A DNA stretch of 64,000 bases, taken from NCBI GenBank assembly GCA_017654935.2, contig CM065704.1:18842668-18906667 (forward strand), read 5' to 3'. The DNA is from Phymorhynchus buccinoides (taxonomy: Eukaryota; Mollusca; Gastropoda; Neogastropoda; Raphitomidae). Numbering within the stretch: position 1 is the stretch's first letter; each line of letters starts with the position of its first letter. Shown one piece after another: positions 1 to 17,812 of this stretch. A program made the position numbers and the translations under genes. The notes beneath the pieces were generated by a model, which saw nothing but the letters and a program-made list of their open reading frames with translations, was not told the DNA's origin and ran no database searches.

Positions 1-11
1 TTTTTTTATGC

Positions 12-185
12 ATTTCGGTTTTGAGTTGCAGCGCCATTTTTGACGGCTATACCGCCCCCCCCCCTCCCTCCCCCCTCCCCTCCCTCCCCCCTCCCCTCTC
101 CCACCTCCCTTTGCTATTGTTACGGGTATGGCCTAAACGCTGTCTTTTAATTTCGGTTTTGAATTGCAGCGCCATTTTGTAACAG
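12..185 (+). repeat. Short direct repeat flanking a C-rich tract
   Basis: ATTTCGGTTTTGAGTTGCAG with CGCCATTTT (12-43) recurs at 152-182 with one change. Between them is a C/CT-rich tract (52-112). Confidence 0.8.
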
Positions 186-464
186 TCGCACCAACAACCT
201 TTTTGCATGACGCTACTCGTGGAATGACATGCATGCGGGGAGCGATAAAAACAAATCCTGGGTATGCCTAAATTACCTCTACCATGTTGAACGGCTCCAG
301 TTTGGCAGCAGGGGCAGGGGCATTCCTGTCTGTCACCGGCAAGGCGATAGCTCTTCTCTGGTATCGGCGAAGAGGATTAAACGGGTGTCCACTTAGTGCT
401 CTCGGCTATATCACTGTATCACAGTTTCTCATCCTTCTAAACATTCGGAATCTGTTGGACATTG

Positions 465-1094
<630 letters not shown>

Positions 1095-2037
1095 GTCTTC
1101 CTCCCTCCTACATATTGTTTTCTCTCCCTCCCACATCATACACACTGCTTTCGCCATACTTGTGATAACATTTGAATGATCGCTGTCTTTTTGTTGGTCT
1201 CATTTGTGTGAAGGCCACTGGACGAGTTCTTATTCTATCTATTATTTCTGAACAGCACCCTCATAAAACTGAGTTGTATCATGTAAGGTTGATAACTGCC
1301 AGTTAACATATCACGTAAACAAACTTACAAACAAAATAAACAAACAACACATGTTTTGACGTGACCTCCATAGCAAGGCACACATTACAGTTAGCTTGAC
1401 CTTACTGGTAAAAATAACTTGACGAATGTGGAGAATGAAGATGGTCCCGTTTTAATGGAAGAGGTATATGGTTAGCGGGGTGGGGGGGGGGGGGGGGTGG
1501 GGGTGGGGGGGGTAAGAATCTTGGTCCTGATCCAGAAGGTTGATTCCTGTGGTATGCGGACAAGAATCCTGATATCCACTTAAACTATCTCAGCCAGCCT
1601 CGCCTGCTTTGCAAGTGCCTGTACACCTTTGTTTCAAGCCCGCGTGTGTTTAATTGACATCATTTACGGTCCTCGTTGCGAATTCCTTTTGTTTAAAGTG
1701 CGGTAAGCCAAGCTGATGACACCCGTGTTGGCAGGACTCGGCTTACCGTCATCTCTGACTTTAATGGCGTCTTCTTTTCGTGCTTGTCCACCCCGTCTCT
1801 AACATTACCCCTCCCCCAGAGCTTATTAACAATAACACTATCTTATTTTAGTATTCAGGAGTTACCTTCCCATTGCTGTTGTGTTTGTTGATGGTATAGT
1901 TGTATTGCTGTTGTTGTCATGGGTGAACTACCACGAATGGGTAATCGCACGTAGATAATTACCCAAACATACATGCGAAATCTATAATCGCTTAAGCCCT
2001 ACTACAGCATGCCTTGTGTCTTCTGTGTGTTGGGCAG
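1095..2037 (+). other. Probable intron or flank upstream of the myostatin-like exon
   Basis: Non-coding, with a G-rich tract at 1480-1512 and a pyrimidine-rich approach to the acceptor at 2037. No other exon of the gene was identified here. Confidence 0.5.
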
Positions 2038-2412
2038 GAGCCCATGCTGGACATCAAGGTGACCAAGAACTCCAAGCGACGCTACCGGCGCAGCGACTCT
2101 TTGACGTGCTCGGAGAACACCACGGAGCACCGGTGCTGCCGCTACCCTCTGTCCGTCAGCTTCGCCGAGTTCGGCTGGGACTGGGTGATCGCGCCCACGC
2201 ACGTCAAAGCGGACTACTGCTCCGGGGAGTGCCGCATGACGCTGCAGAACAAGACGCCTTACTCGTGGATCACCTCCCAGATGCCCGAGGGCGGGTCGTG
2301 CTGCACGCCCTCGAAGATGTCCGCCCTCTACCTGCTCTACTTCGACCAGAGCAGCGACGTGGTGCTGCAGATGCTGCAGAACATGAGGGTGGAGAGGTGC
2401 GGCTGCGCGTAG
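2038..2412 (+). CDS. MSTN: Myostatin/GDF11-type TGF-beta ligand, last coding exon (partial gene)
   Basis: This is the terminal exon of a secreted TGF-beta superfamily ligand of the GDF8/GDF11 (myoglianin) clade, which signals through activin-type receptors and SMAD2/3. A 3' splice site (TTGGGCAG, ending 2037) opens the exon in phase 0. It encodes 124 residues and ends at TAG 2410-2412. A basic furin-type site (RRYRR) ends at 2091, so the mature ligand is 106 residues (2092-2409). The mature part has nine cysteines in the GDF8/11 spacing: LTC, RCC, YCSGEC, SCC and RCGC. The clade signatures RCCRYPL and FGWDWVIAP separate it from activins and BMPs. Sequons NTT and NKT are present. In vertebrate myostatin the last exon also starts shortly before the furin site. 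The signal peptide and propeptide exons lie upstream of the window. One gene is probably co-orthologous to both vertebrate MSTN and GDF11. Confidence 0.95.
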   Translation, partial: EPMLDIKVTKNSKRRYRRSDSLTCSENTTEHRCCRYPLSVSFAEFGWDWVIAPTHVKADYCSGECRMTLQNKTPYSWITSQMPEGGSCCTPSKMSALYLLYFDQSSDVVLQMLQNMRVERCGCA

Positions 2413-3608
2413 CTTCGATGCTTTGGCTTTGGCTATGCCTCGGACTTAGCCACCGCAGCCGGGGTTCCCATGTGGCTATCCCGCGAGGTTCAGAACCTGG
2501 CAGGCTTTGAGTTTGACGTTTTGACACCACATGTTCAGATTTTGCTTCTCCGTGAGTTTCTGAACTTGACCCGTTGAATTTCACACTACAGATTCGGACT
2601 TTCCCTTGAGGTCCGTACCCTGTTGACTCTGTCACCACAGGTTCGGTCTCGGCTTGCCCTTGAGGGCCAGAACGTGCCCACAAACTTGGCCTCTCTGCGC
2701 ACTCCTTTCTTGCTTGCAGGCTTCTCTGGCGCTAGCGCTCAGCTCCCAATAACACATTCAACAACCTTGCGTTTCCTTTCCGTCCTCTCCAAGCTACGAT
2801 CTGAGTTGGCGTTTTGCCTTGTGTGTCCATTTACCGTTGCGCCTTCTTTTTTCCCTTGCCTGTTCCTGAACTGAACCAGTACCCACCAGAGAAAGAGGGA
2901 CAGAAAACGTGACCACCTTCCACAGTTTCTGCGGAGCTGAAAGCCGCATTGGGAGCCTCGCGGGGGACTGGAGACTCAGCAGACGCCGTCGTTCAACAGA
3001 TGACAAGTTTACGAAAGGAAGCCTAGAACATGTGGAGTGGACGTACTGACCAGACCAATCGGATTTGACTATCAGAATAGCACTACACTTATGAAGGAGC
3101 TTACCGAGACATTGTAAAACTGATGGATTTGAGGGACAAGATGAATTGTAACTTGCTGTAAGAATGACGAATTCCATGATGATCAGTGCCAGGCTGACTG
3201 ATTCCCATTCTAATTCATTGTGATACAGAGGAGGGGAGGGGACATTGAGGCGTGTCTCGGTTGTCTTGGCGTAGTAGCGATGACGCGAGCGTATAACAGG
3301 GCGTAATCTTTGACGGGAATGGTGCTGGATGTACGTACACGTAGCTTGTGTTGCTGATTTGGTATGATTTGTCAGAAACACTTTGCATGATAATTATGAT
3401 GCTTTGTATGACAATTTGTGTGTACTATGTGAAATGATTTTCAACAAAAAAGGCGTAAGAAAAGATGTGTCGTGTTCATTATATGTTCGTACGGTTTTGA
3501 AATTTGCTTATATATTGTAAAATTGTATCGATGGTCCGTGAAGATATTCTGAATGATTTGGACTGAAAAGCTTGCGTGAAGGTACATTGACTGTCATTGT
3601 AATGGTTA
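2413..3608 (+). other. 3' UTR or flank of the myostatin-like gene
   Basis: No second gene seen. No canonical AATAAA lies close downstream of the stop, so the transcript end is not defined. Confidence 0.4.
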
Positions 3609-3610
3609 GG

Positions 3611-3797
3611 GTCGCTGCGCTTATGTATGCTTGTAAATTTGGAATGTAAATGCTTAGTCATTGACATTATCTGAATGGAATTTTGCTTTGAAAATTAGTA
3701 TCGGTCGCTGCGCTTATGTATGCTTGTAAATTTGGAATGTAAATGCTTAGTCATTGACATTATCTGAATGGAATTTTGCTTTGAAAATTAGTATCGG
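3611..3797 (+). repeat. 93-bp direct tandem duplication
   Basis: Two identical copies starting GTCGCTGCGCTTATGTATGC at 3611 and 3704, ending AAAATTAGTATCGG. Near-perfect identity implies a recent event or an assembly artefact. Confidence 0.93.
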
Positions 3798-4138
3798 CAA
3801 TGTGAAAAAAACTGTGGGGAGAGGACTTTACCTGCACTCTTGGTCAACTGTCTCTTTCGTTAAATGTTGATCGTACCGTCTGTTGTATTTGAATGATTTT
3901 AGAACAAAAGCGAAAGGGTTTGGTGCGGTTTAGGATTGTCCTTGCAGTATATTAGGCGCAGTAGTGGGATTAGGTTATATTTTCAGTTGCACGTTTGCAC
4001 ATGGGTTTCCAGTTTCATCTTCCCATACGATGCATCCAGATAGCAGAGGAAGCAGCGTGAATATCGTAGGGCTGGGTTAAAGTTTGTTTAAAGTGGATAT
4101 GCCTTGCCCATGGTACATACCCCTCTCTTGGTCAAGCC

Positions 4139-4423
4139 AACTGGAGGACAGGAGGGAAGGTCCCTAGAAGACCAGCTAACCCCTTTCTCTACAGCACTAT
4201 GAGTCAAAGGAACTGGAGGACAGGAGGGAAGGTCCCTAGAAGACCAGCTAACCCCTTTCTCTACAGCACTATGAGTCAAAGGAACTGGAGGACAGGAGGG
4301 AAGGTCCCTAGAAGACCAGCTAACCCCTTTCTCTACAGCACTATGAGTCAAAGGAACTGGAGGACAGGAGGGAAGGTCCCTAGAAGACCAGCTAACCCCT
4401 TTCTCTACAGCACTATGAGTCAA
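4139..4423 (+). repeat. 72-bp tandem repeat, four copies
   Basis: AACTGGAGGACAGGAGGGAA recurs at 4139, 4211, 4283 and 4355, with CTAGAAGACCAGCTAACCCC and TACAGCACTATGAGTCAAAG. 72 bp is 24 codons, so frames stay open on both strands by periodicity alone. Confidence 0.95.
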
Positions 4424-4533
4424 TGCAAACGGCCCCCAGCTTGAGGGTCGCAGTTTTTCAGAAATGATTCAGCTGCACCAGGATTTCCATCACTAGAGAA
4501 CATCGTTTCGCTTACAGCTCTCACCTTACAGTT

Positions 4534-4780
4534 CGGTCCTAACTACTGGCTAATACCAACCAATGATAAACGCCGTACAATACGAGCTTTACTGTTCGGT
4601 CCTAACTACTGGCTAATGCCAACCAATGATAAACGCCGTACAATACGAGCTTTACTGTGTGGTCCTAACTACTGGCTAATGCCAACCAATGATAAACGCC
4701 GTACAATACGAGCCTTACTGTGTGGCCCTAACTACTGGCTAATTCCAACCAATGATAAACGCCGTACAATACGAGCTTTT
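4534..4780 (+). repeat. 63-bp tandem repeat, four copies
   Basis: GGTCCTAACTACTGGCTAAT recurs at about 4535, 4598, 4661 and 4724, with CCAACCAATGATAAACGCCG. The period is a multiple of three. Confidence 0.94.
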
Positions 4781-6688
4781 AATCCGTGGGATTTAGTTCT
4801 ATACAGTGGTCACTTGTCTTGTCATTTCGCACTTCCGTTTTGCTTCTAAGAGAGCTGTAAAGAAACTAAAAACTGATTTAGGTGGATAGTTGCACTATTG
4901 TCGTGCTTTCTAGTGCTTTCAGTAAATCTTTTCCTCCCCCACCTGTACCACAATTGTAGTCTAATGATGATGCGCGCATTTGAAGCTTGTTTGGAATCTT
5001 GCTTGGCAAATAGCCCAACAGGATAACAGAGATATATAGCAAGTTATTCTGGGACCTGCTGTTTATTTACAGAAACTCTTAAAGTATCTATGGAGGCCTA
5101 GTATCTGAAAAGGAGAAGGCGATGATCAGGCCATAACTGAACATTGAGTTCATTGGTAAAACAACCCAATTTGCACTTCAATGACTCATTCTACGTCGTG
5201 AGACTCCATTCCATCTGTCAATTTGTGGAATGTTTGGCTATGAAGTAAGAGTTTGTTTTGCAGGTCTACTTGTTGCAGAGACATCATTGCGGTTTTCTAA
5301 ATTGGTTTCGAGATAATGGTTTTAAGAAGTAGCTCCGACATTGAAATTTTGTTGATGATTAACACTGAATTAGTTTTTCTTGGTGACTGCTTATGCTATA
5401 TCTTTAATAGAATAATATCTGCCTTGTGAAAGATCGAAGTGGAAAAGCGATGGTATAATAATTATTGTCATTGATAAAGCATAATCACATAGGCTATTGT
5501 AATGCCCGTGGATGGTTGATAATGTGGGAGCCTAAATGCTATTCTGTTGACTGAAAGGTCGTAAGAACATTTGTTTTCATAAGGTTTGGCCATGGAAAGA
5601 GAATTATTTAGTAAAACATCTCCGATGCTTTCAGTTTGTACCGTGTGGGGGGGTCAAGGGTAGGGTGGGGTGGGGTGAGAGGGAGGACATTTCATGATGG
5701 CAAGACGACCTGACATGTACACCATTTGTAGGGTAGCTCTGAACGCTTGGAAAGCGGTAGCTGTGCTCTCAACTGCGTGGTTGTGTGGATAAAGGTGCCA
5801 GAGGTTGGAATGAGAGGCATGACAGTAATGCCACTCTTGCCGGGGCACGGGAAAATGGGCCACACTGAAACAAGCCAACAGAAAGACGTACGCACCGACA
5901 CACACACGCCAAGCCGCTTACCCTAAATGTGCTTTTTAATTGACAGCTGCCATTGCTGTTGCAGACACCCGCACAACTTGGCTGACTATAGCTGCCTCAT
6001 AAATCACCGCCCCAAATAAAGCCTACTCATCATCACCCTCCACATCCCTGCCCCATTTCCACCGTTCATTCCCCTTTCCCACCCTAAGCAGCTGTCACCC
6101 CCACCCCCACACATACACACACATACTGACACACGCACACTTATCTTCTTTCATGGTTTTTTTCTTCCTTTATCCAACTGCAGCCTTTAGTTGACTACCT
6201 TTCTGCACTTCAGGCTCGAGAGAGATTCCAAACATTTGTTACAATCCCTTTTGCAATTTGATTTTGTCGTTGTTGGTTTTTGTACAATTTAGAAAGTGCA
6301 CGTTGCTTTCATGGTTTGGGGATTGAAAGGCTTTTACTCATTTCCGCCATATATTGTAGAGTTCACAGATATGTTTCCACTGCGAACATTTTAAGAAAAA
6401 TCCATTATTATTATTATAGATAAGACCAGGTCTGAAGAAATTTGAAAGCCCATATTTTGATAAATACTTTGATCTTCTTTCCTGTGTTCCATTTGATTGT
6501 ACAGCTATGGTTTTGGGATTCTCTATTCTTGTTCACTTACTTTAGACACGTATTAGGAATTATGAGACACCGCATAGAAACAAAAATCATGGCATTGTGC
6601 TTAAATTCGTTAACCTTTTGTTTTCGAAACTCCTGAGTTAACGTTTATGACTCCTAATCTGTGGCACTGTTGGTTTGGAATTGAAGAT
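4781..6688. other. Non-coding stretch
   Basis: No gene, element or tandem array recognised. It includes a G-rich tract at 5646-5682. Confidence 0.4.
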
Positions 6689-6763
6689 GCTTGTCTGTCA
6701 GATATCTGCTTGTCTGTCAGATATCTGCTTGTCTATCAGATATCTGCTTGTCTGTCAGATATC
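6689..6763 (+). repeat. 19-bp tandem repeat, four copies
   Basis: GCTTGTCTGTCAGATATCT repeated four times with one C-to-T... TCTATCAG variant in the third unit. Confidence 0.92.
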
Positions 6764-7068
6764 CAGGATCCGATTGTTTGAAGTAAAAAGACGAGTCTGA
6801 CGTAGTCAGTAAACATGGCCGCGCGTGTATGTGGGGATGACATTGATCATGGATATTCTTGTTGGTCTTTCTGGCTTTTAATTTGGTTTATTTTGAAGTT
6901 GTTGGGTTTATTTTCCCTTGTCACGGGCACAGTCTTGAGCACGAACATGTGGCATTTTGTTTGTTGGTTTGTTTGTATTGCTTTATATAACAATTCGCCG
7001 TGCTGATATTGCTTGGCAAGGCTGTTTATCTGGACAGTGTGCGGTGACAAATTAGGTGCAAATTACAT

Positions 7069-7069
<1 letters not shown>

Positions 7070-7166
<97 letters not shown>

Positions 7167-7168
7167 GA
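7070..7168 (+). repeat. (GA)n microsatellite
   Basis: About 95 bp of GA in otherwise unique DNA. Confidence 0.95.
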
Positions 7169-7760
7169 GAGGACAATCTGCCGGATAAACAAGATGATAC
7201 TGTGTGTCAAACTGTGAACTGGATGGATAATGATAATGATAATGATAAGCTGCTCCCTCCCCCACCCCCACCCCCACCCTACTACCTTACTACCCCCACC
7301 TTACTATCCCCCCGCTCCTTTATCCAGCTTTGGCACCTTTTCTTGGCTTTTGAAGCTATTATTTTAAAATAAACGTTTTGTTTACATACAGCTTGTGATA
7401 AGAAAACACCCGAAGACAGAGTTCGGACACCTAATGTGATAACATTAATGAATTGATGAATGACCCTAAACAGACTCCATGGCTCTCAACATTTCGCAGC
7501 TGCGCCATTTTTACGTGAAACACACTTTTGAGGCACCCTCGGTGGAGGAGGGACTGTTGGCAACTGGGAAATGTTGAAACACGGAGTACCTGTTTTCGTT
7601 GATGATATTAATAATTGTATACGTCATATACTTGTATATTTACATTGACTGACGAAAACTCTTAACTTTGAGTTGAACTCTTTCCCCAGAATGGAATCCA
7701 TTCTTTTGGTTGGTTGGTTGGTTTGTTTACTTAATAGGGCGCTTGTACAAAGCTAAGACG
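7169..7760. other. Non-coding stretch
   Basis: No gene or element recognised. Confidence 0.4.
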
Positions 7761-7831
7761 AACGTGTCTGTGAGGTAAGCCGCTCCATGACACAGAACGT
7801 GTCTGTGAGGTAAGCCGCTCCATGACACAGA
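7761..7831 (+). repeat. Short tandem duplication (about 36 bp)
   Basis: AACGTGTCTGTGAGGTAAGC and CGCTCCATGACACAG occur twice in tandem. Confidence 0.92.
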
Positions 7832-10829
<2,998 letters not shown>

Positions 10830-11572
10830 ATGGTACCGTGTTTTATTTACCCAAGACATGTGATGGTACCTTGTGTCTTTTACCCAAGACATTTGATGGT
10901 ACCTAGTGTCTTTTACCCAAGACATTTGATGGTACCTAGTGTCTTTTACCCAGGACATTTGATGGTACCTAGTGTCTTTTACCCAAGACATTTGATGGTA
11001 CCTAGTGTCTTTTACCCAAGACATTTGATGGTACCTAGTGTCTTTTACCCAAGACATTTGATGGTACCTAGTGTCTTTTACCCAAGACATTTGATGGTAC
11101 CTTGTGTCTTTTACCCAAGACATGTGATGGTACCTAGTGTCTTTTACCCAAGACATTTGATGGTACCTAGTGTCTTTTACCCAGGACATTTGATGGTACC
11201 TAGTGTCTTTTACCCAAGACATTTGATGGTACCTAGTGTCTTTTACCCAGGACATTTGATGGTACCTAGTGTCTTTTACCCAGGACATTTGATGGTACTT
11301 AGTGTCTTTTACCCAAGACATTTGATGGTACCTAGTGTCTTTTACCCAAGACATTTGATGGTACCTAGTGTCTTTTACCCAGGACATTTGATGGTACCTA
11401 GTGTCTTTTACCCAAGACATGTGATGGTACCTAGTGTCTTTTACCCAAGACATTTGATGGTGGTACCTAGTGTCTTTTACCCAAGACATTTGATGGTGGT
11501 ACCTAGTGTCTTTTACCCAAGACATTTGATGGTGGTACCTAGTGTCTTTTACCCCAAACATCTGATGGCACC
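10830..11572 (+). repeat. 33-bp minisatellite, about 22 copies
   Basis: Units are GATGGTACCTAGTGTCTTTT plus ACCCAAGACATTT. The last three complete units are 36 bp through an extra GGT. The 11-codon period keeps a 315-codon plus-strand frame (MVPSVFYPRHL repeated) and a 275-codon minus-strand frame open. Variants (AAGACATTT/AGGACATTT/AAGACATGT) are interspersed. Confidence 0.96.
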
Positions 11573-12371
<799 letters not shown>

Positions 12372-12659
12372 GTAAATATTCATACAATCAAAGCGAAGCA
12401 CCATATTGTGTTTTTGTTTGTTTGTTGTTTTAAAGACCTGACTTCGAGGTAACCAACTGTGTTCTAGCGGAGCTGACCTGCTGTTGGATGTTGTGTTGAT
12501 TGTGCTCACACTAATGGTCACTCCTTGACAGGCTTTCAGTAGTCCATGTGGCCCTTGGTTTGTAGCTGATGATGGTGTGAACAAATAAAGTGGCTTTTTA
12601 AGGAAAAAAAGAAGAAAATACGACAGATTTATTCCTTCATTTATCTGCCTCTGTCTCTG

Positions 12660-13296
<637 letters not shown>

Positions 13297-13510
13297 TCAT
13301 GCTGTCTGTGTATTGTACGGTCCAAATACCAAACGGGTTTCATGGTTTGATTTTAAATCAATACATTTGCTTCTACACACCAGAGCCCCTGAGGGCATGC
13401 CGCCAGGGACTTCCACACTGATCCCGGGACCCGAGGAACCTGACATCAACCAAGGCTAGACAGTACTGGACACGTCAGCCCTTCCGCTTCATTTGTTGGA
13501 GCCAGTTTGA

Positions 13511-13735
13511 AACCTTTCACCGCCAAAGTCGCATTTTAGCACCACAGTGATTTAACACCCATGTTGCTAAAAGGCATCAAATTGTGGTATGTTATCCAAA
13601 GACCCTATTGTCTAAGTTTCAGGAAGTAAGGGAATACCTTATGTCGCTAAAAGGCATCAAATTGTGGTATATTATCCAAATACCCTATTGTCTAAGTTTC
13701 AGGAAGTAAGGAAATATCTTATTTTATATAGGTCA
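13511..13735 (-). mobile_element. MITE fragment related to the one in MOB4 intron 2
   Basis: Starts AACCTTTCACCGCCAAAG and contains GCATTTTAGCACCACAGTGA, the reverse complement of the right end of the element at 22964-23215. A segment AAAAGGCATCAAATTGTGGT with CCCTATTGTCTAAGTTTCAG is repeated twice (about 13569 and 13648). Confidence 0.7.
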
Positions 13736-14068
13736 CAGAACAATCCCCAATACTGCAGATGGATTTTGTTCTCTACCCTGGTAAATGTAATGGAAATAAT
13801 TGGCTGAAATATGGCTGGCGGTGAAAACTAAAAAAGGATAAGAAACATTTTATAAGTAACCTAAAATGCATACGAAAGGCCATAGCAGAAGACAGGAGTA
13901 TACACTGCAGGAAAGAGAGGTGTTGTTGTTGTTGTTGGCTATGAAAAGCAATGGCAGTATAAGAACAGTATGTTTGCAGAAACATCATACGTAGCTTCGT
14001 CTTATTTTCTCCCTTTTCCCTGTTTATTTAAAAACGTTCCAATGGCAGTCATACAACAAAAGGACAAA

Positions 14069-14160
14069 ATACATACACACACACGTGCGCGCGCGCACAC
14101 GCACACACGTACGCACGCACACGCACGCACGCACGCACGCACGCACACGCACACGCACGC

Positions 14161-14228
<68 letters not shown>
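14069..14228 (+). repeat. (AC)n with ACGC interruptions
   Basis: CG-containing AC repeats on the left, then about 60 bp of pure AC. Confidence 0.94.
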
Positions 14229-14229
<1 letters not shown>

Positions 14230-14327
14230 TGCATACACATACGCGCACATACGCACGCGTCAATGCTACTCCCACGCGAATAGCTTCTCTTTTTGGGGTA
14301 TCAATTACTTGCGTTTATTTAACGCTT

Positions 14328-14448
<121 letters not shown>

Positions 14449-14681
14449 GACAGACAGACAGAGACAAAGAGAGAGATGCATACTCATCTACAACAGTCCA
14501 TTTCAGGTTTCTTGATATTAAAAACAAATATGTCGGAATAACTAACACGAATCAAGATTAGCGGGCTGTGTTCTATCAAAACTTCTCAAACAAACAAACA
14601 AACAAACAAAAGATAATCGCGTAAGATAGCTGTACCAAATAATTTAAACATACTTGTTTATTCAAGGGCGACCGAAACCAG

Positions 14682-14960
14682 CAGGGTCCAAACTCTTAGG
14701 CAATGTAAAACTATCCTGTACAACATTAAAAATGCGGCGATGTGAGACCGTTTGATAACTTAAATGATCCAATGGGATGCATTTGCACACTGTGCCGATG
14801 ACACGTGTGAACGCTGCTATGCTTTACATTTTATCGGCACGGTGTGCAAATGCACCCCATTGGATCATTTAAGGTACCGTTTTATTAACGGTCTCCCGTC
14901 GGTGCATTTGTAATGTTGTGCAGGATATTTGTTTACATTGCCTTAGTGTTCGGACCTTGG
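14682..14960. mobile_element. Foldback (palindromic) element
   Basis: The left arm GGTCCAAACTCTTAGGCAAT to AATGATCCAATGGGATGCAT and TTGCACACTGTGCCGATG is inverted in the right arm (ATCGGCACGGTGTGCAAATG to TGCCTTAGTGTTCGGACC). The arms are about 115 bp with a loop of about 45 bp. It is non-coding and looks like a MITE able to form a long hairpin. Confidence 0.85.
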
Positions 14961-15118
14961 GCTATAATATTACAGCATCATAAAGTTTAGAAATGCCAGT
15001 TTAAGGACTCACAACGGTATCTGAAATGCTGACTGCAAGTGGTCCTTAACTTTTCTTGGACAGTATTATCCCCCCCCCCCCCACTTCCCACTACTAATCA
15101 ATACAATAATTACCACCA

Positions 15119-15410
15119 CCTTATCATCATCATCATCATTATCATCATCATCACCATCATTATCACCATCATCATCATTATCATCATCATCATCATCATC
15201 ATCACCATCATCATCATCATCGTCGTTGTCATCATTATCATTATCACATCCACCACCACCACCACCACCACCACCACCATCATCATCATCATCGCTGTCG
15301 TCGTCATCACCATCATCACCATCACCACCACCATCATTATTATCACCATCATCACCACCACCACCGCCACCACCATCACCATCATCATCATTCTCCTCCC
15401 CCTCCTCATT
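15119..15410 (+). repeat. (ATC)n/(ACC)n trinucleotide region
   Basis: About 290 bp of imperfect ATC, ATT and ACC triplets, preceded by a poly-C run at 15070-15081. Confidence 0.94.
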
Positions 15411-15525
15411 ATCGGTTTCTGTCCTCTGCCCTGCCAGTCAGTGTGCGAGGCTCTTCATGACGACAGACACACAGATAACAAGAGAAGGGAGAACTAGAGA
15501 GATTGGGTGAAAAGGGGGGTGGTTG

Positions 15526-16000
<475 letters not shown>

Positions 16001-16500
16001 NNNNNNNNNNNNNNNNNNNNNNNNNNNNNNNNNNNNNNNNNNNNNNNNNNNNNNNNNNNNNNNNNNNNNNNNNNNNNNNNNNNNNNNNNNNNNNNNNNNN
16101 NNNNNNNNNNNNNNNNNNNNNNNNNNNNNNNNNNNNNNNNNNNNNNNNNNNNNNNNNNNNNNNNNNNNNNNNNNNNNNNNNNNNNNNNNNNNNNNNNNNN
16201 NNNNNNNNNNNNNNNNNNNNNNNNNNNNNNNNNNNNNNNNNNNNNNNNNNNNNNNNNNNNNNNNNNNNNNNNNNNNNNNNNNNNNNNNNNNNNNNNNNNN
16301 NNNNNNNNNNNNNNNNNNNNNNNNNNNNNNNNNNNNNNNNNNNNNNNNNNNNNNNNNNNNNNNNNNNNNNNNNNNNNNNNNNNNNNNNNNNNNNNNNNNN
16401 NNNNNNNNNNNNNNNNNNNNNNNNNNNNNNNNNNNNNNNNNNNNNNNNNNNNNNNNNNNNNNNNNNNNNNNNNNNNNNNNNNNNNNNNNNNNNNNNNNNN
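16001..16500. other. Assembly gap of 500 N
   Basis: Exactly 500 Ns, the usual placeholder for a gap of unknown size. Left flank is (GT)n; right flank is (AC)n. Confidence 0.98.
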
Positions 16501-16522
16501 ACACACACACACGCACGCACAC
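16501..16522 (+). repeat. (AC)n at the right edge of the gap
   Basis: ACACACACACACGCACGCAC directly after the gap, in opposite orientation to the (GT)n on the left. Confidence 0.95.
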
Positions 16523-17162
16523 ATATGTTTGCGTAAGCTTACACTACCCGGGCCGAGGAAAGACAAATATCACCCAATTAGACCATGATTTTTCTCACCA
16601 AAAGATGAGATTGCAACATCATGTCCGTGAGACGGAGAGGACCCTGTTTGTCTGCTATCGACCTGTGAAACCCCAGGAAATGGATGGGTGGAAAGTGGGG
16701 TTTTGTCTCAGAAATATTATGTAGGCCCTAGGCCTATGCTAACCAGACTAAAATATCAGAGCTTCATCAGAGCTTCCGTAATGAACGATGTTAAAATAAA
16801 CAACTATTGCTTGATTTGATGCATTAATTTTTTTTTCCGGTGTTTTTTCCCCATCTTTGTTTGTTGTCTGTTGATTGTTGACTTTGGTCAGAAATGTAAA
16901 CAGGTTTTAACTAAATGCGACTATGCATAGAGTTACTAGCTAATATGATACCCAACGAGCATTCTTCTTCTTCCTGGTGAGTGCCCACAATCTACACTTT
17001 GATTCATTGACACTATAGGCTTACTGGTCGAGGTTCCAGGTCGGACAAGAAAACCCCCCACACCGTTAGCTAATTAACTTAGTGACCCAGCCAGTCAAGT
17101 CTCCCTGTGGATCCCCAACGTGATGCCGCGTCAAGACTGACATGAACACGTAATCTATAGTC
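16523..17162. other. Non-coding stretch
   Basis: No gene or element recognised. Confidence 0.4.
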
Positions 17163-17163
17163 T

Positions 17164-17229
<66 letters not shown>
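17163..17229 (+). repeat. (GT)n microsatellite
   Basis: About 65 bp of GT upstream of the MOB4 promoter region. Confidence 0.95.
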
Positions 17230-17812
17230 GGGGAGGACCGGATCACATGCGTTTATTTATGCCTAGTGACCACCCAAACGGCTTGCATAAACTGATACAA
17301 CATGTACTAATAAGGTTTGTTTGTTTGACACAACTAAATTCCTTTAAAATGCTTTGTTTGTCTCACTTTGGGTCTGACCCACGCATTGCTAGGTGATTAT
17401 AGAAGTCCGTGGTGATTGATATCGTAATCAACTTTGGTGGAGGGGAGTTAATTAGAAAGAGAGTATTCACCCTTTGTTCAATTTCGTTTTAGTCTCCTCT
17501 CTTGGCCTCACTATTTCATTCTTTAAATTCCTTTATTTCCTTCTTGTGTTGTGTTGTTTATTGTTTTCTTATTATTTGTCATCGTTATTAAATTCTATCA
17601 ATCATTTAAAAAGGACCACATTCAGCCATCATCTAGATATTTAAACAGAATTAAATAAGAACGATTTAAAAAAAAAAAGATTACATACCGTGATAGCGTA
17701 CAAACTACAATATGGGAGACAACCAATAGGCATCGACGAATTCTTCTAGAGTTACTGACCATGGTTTGTTTAGATGGCGTTTGAGTCTGCACTTCCGACT
17801 AGACCCAGCAAG
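17230..17812 (+). other. MOB4 upstream flank, no coding signal
   Basis: AT-rich non-coding DNA between a (GT)n tract and the MOB4 start codon. It should contain the promoter and 5' UTR. The short uORF at 17761-17784 (ATG GTT to TGA) would lie in the leader if transcription starts upstream of it. Confidence 0.5.
17719..17730 (+). promoter_or_regulatory. Possible CCAAT box of the MOB4 promoter
   Basis: ACAACCAATAGG lies about 85 bp upstream of the start codon in otherwise unremarkable DNA. There is no TATA element at a convincing distance and the transcription start is unknown, so the assignment is weak. Confidence 0.2.

Noticed and set aside
12584..12589. AATAAA as the polyadenylation site of the myostatin-like gene
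   Set aside because: It lies 10 kb past the stop codon beyond several satellites; nothing links it to that transcript.
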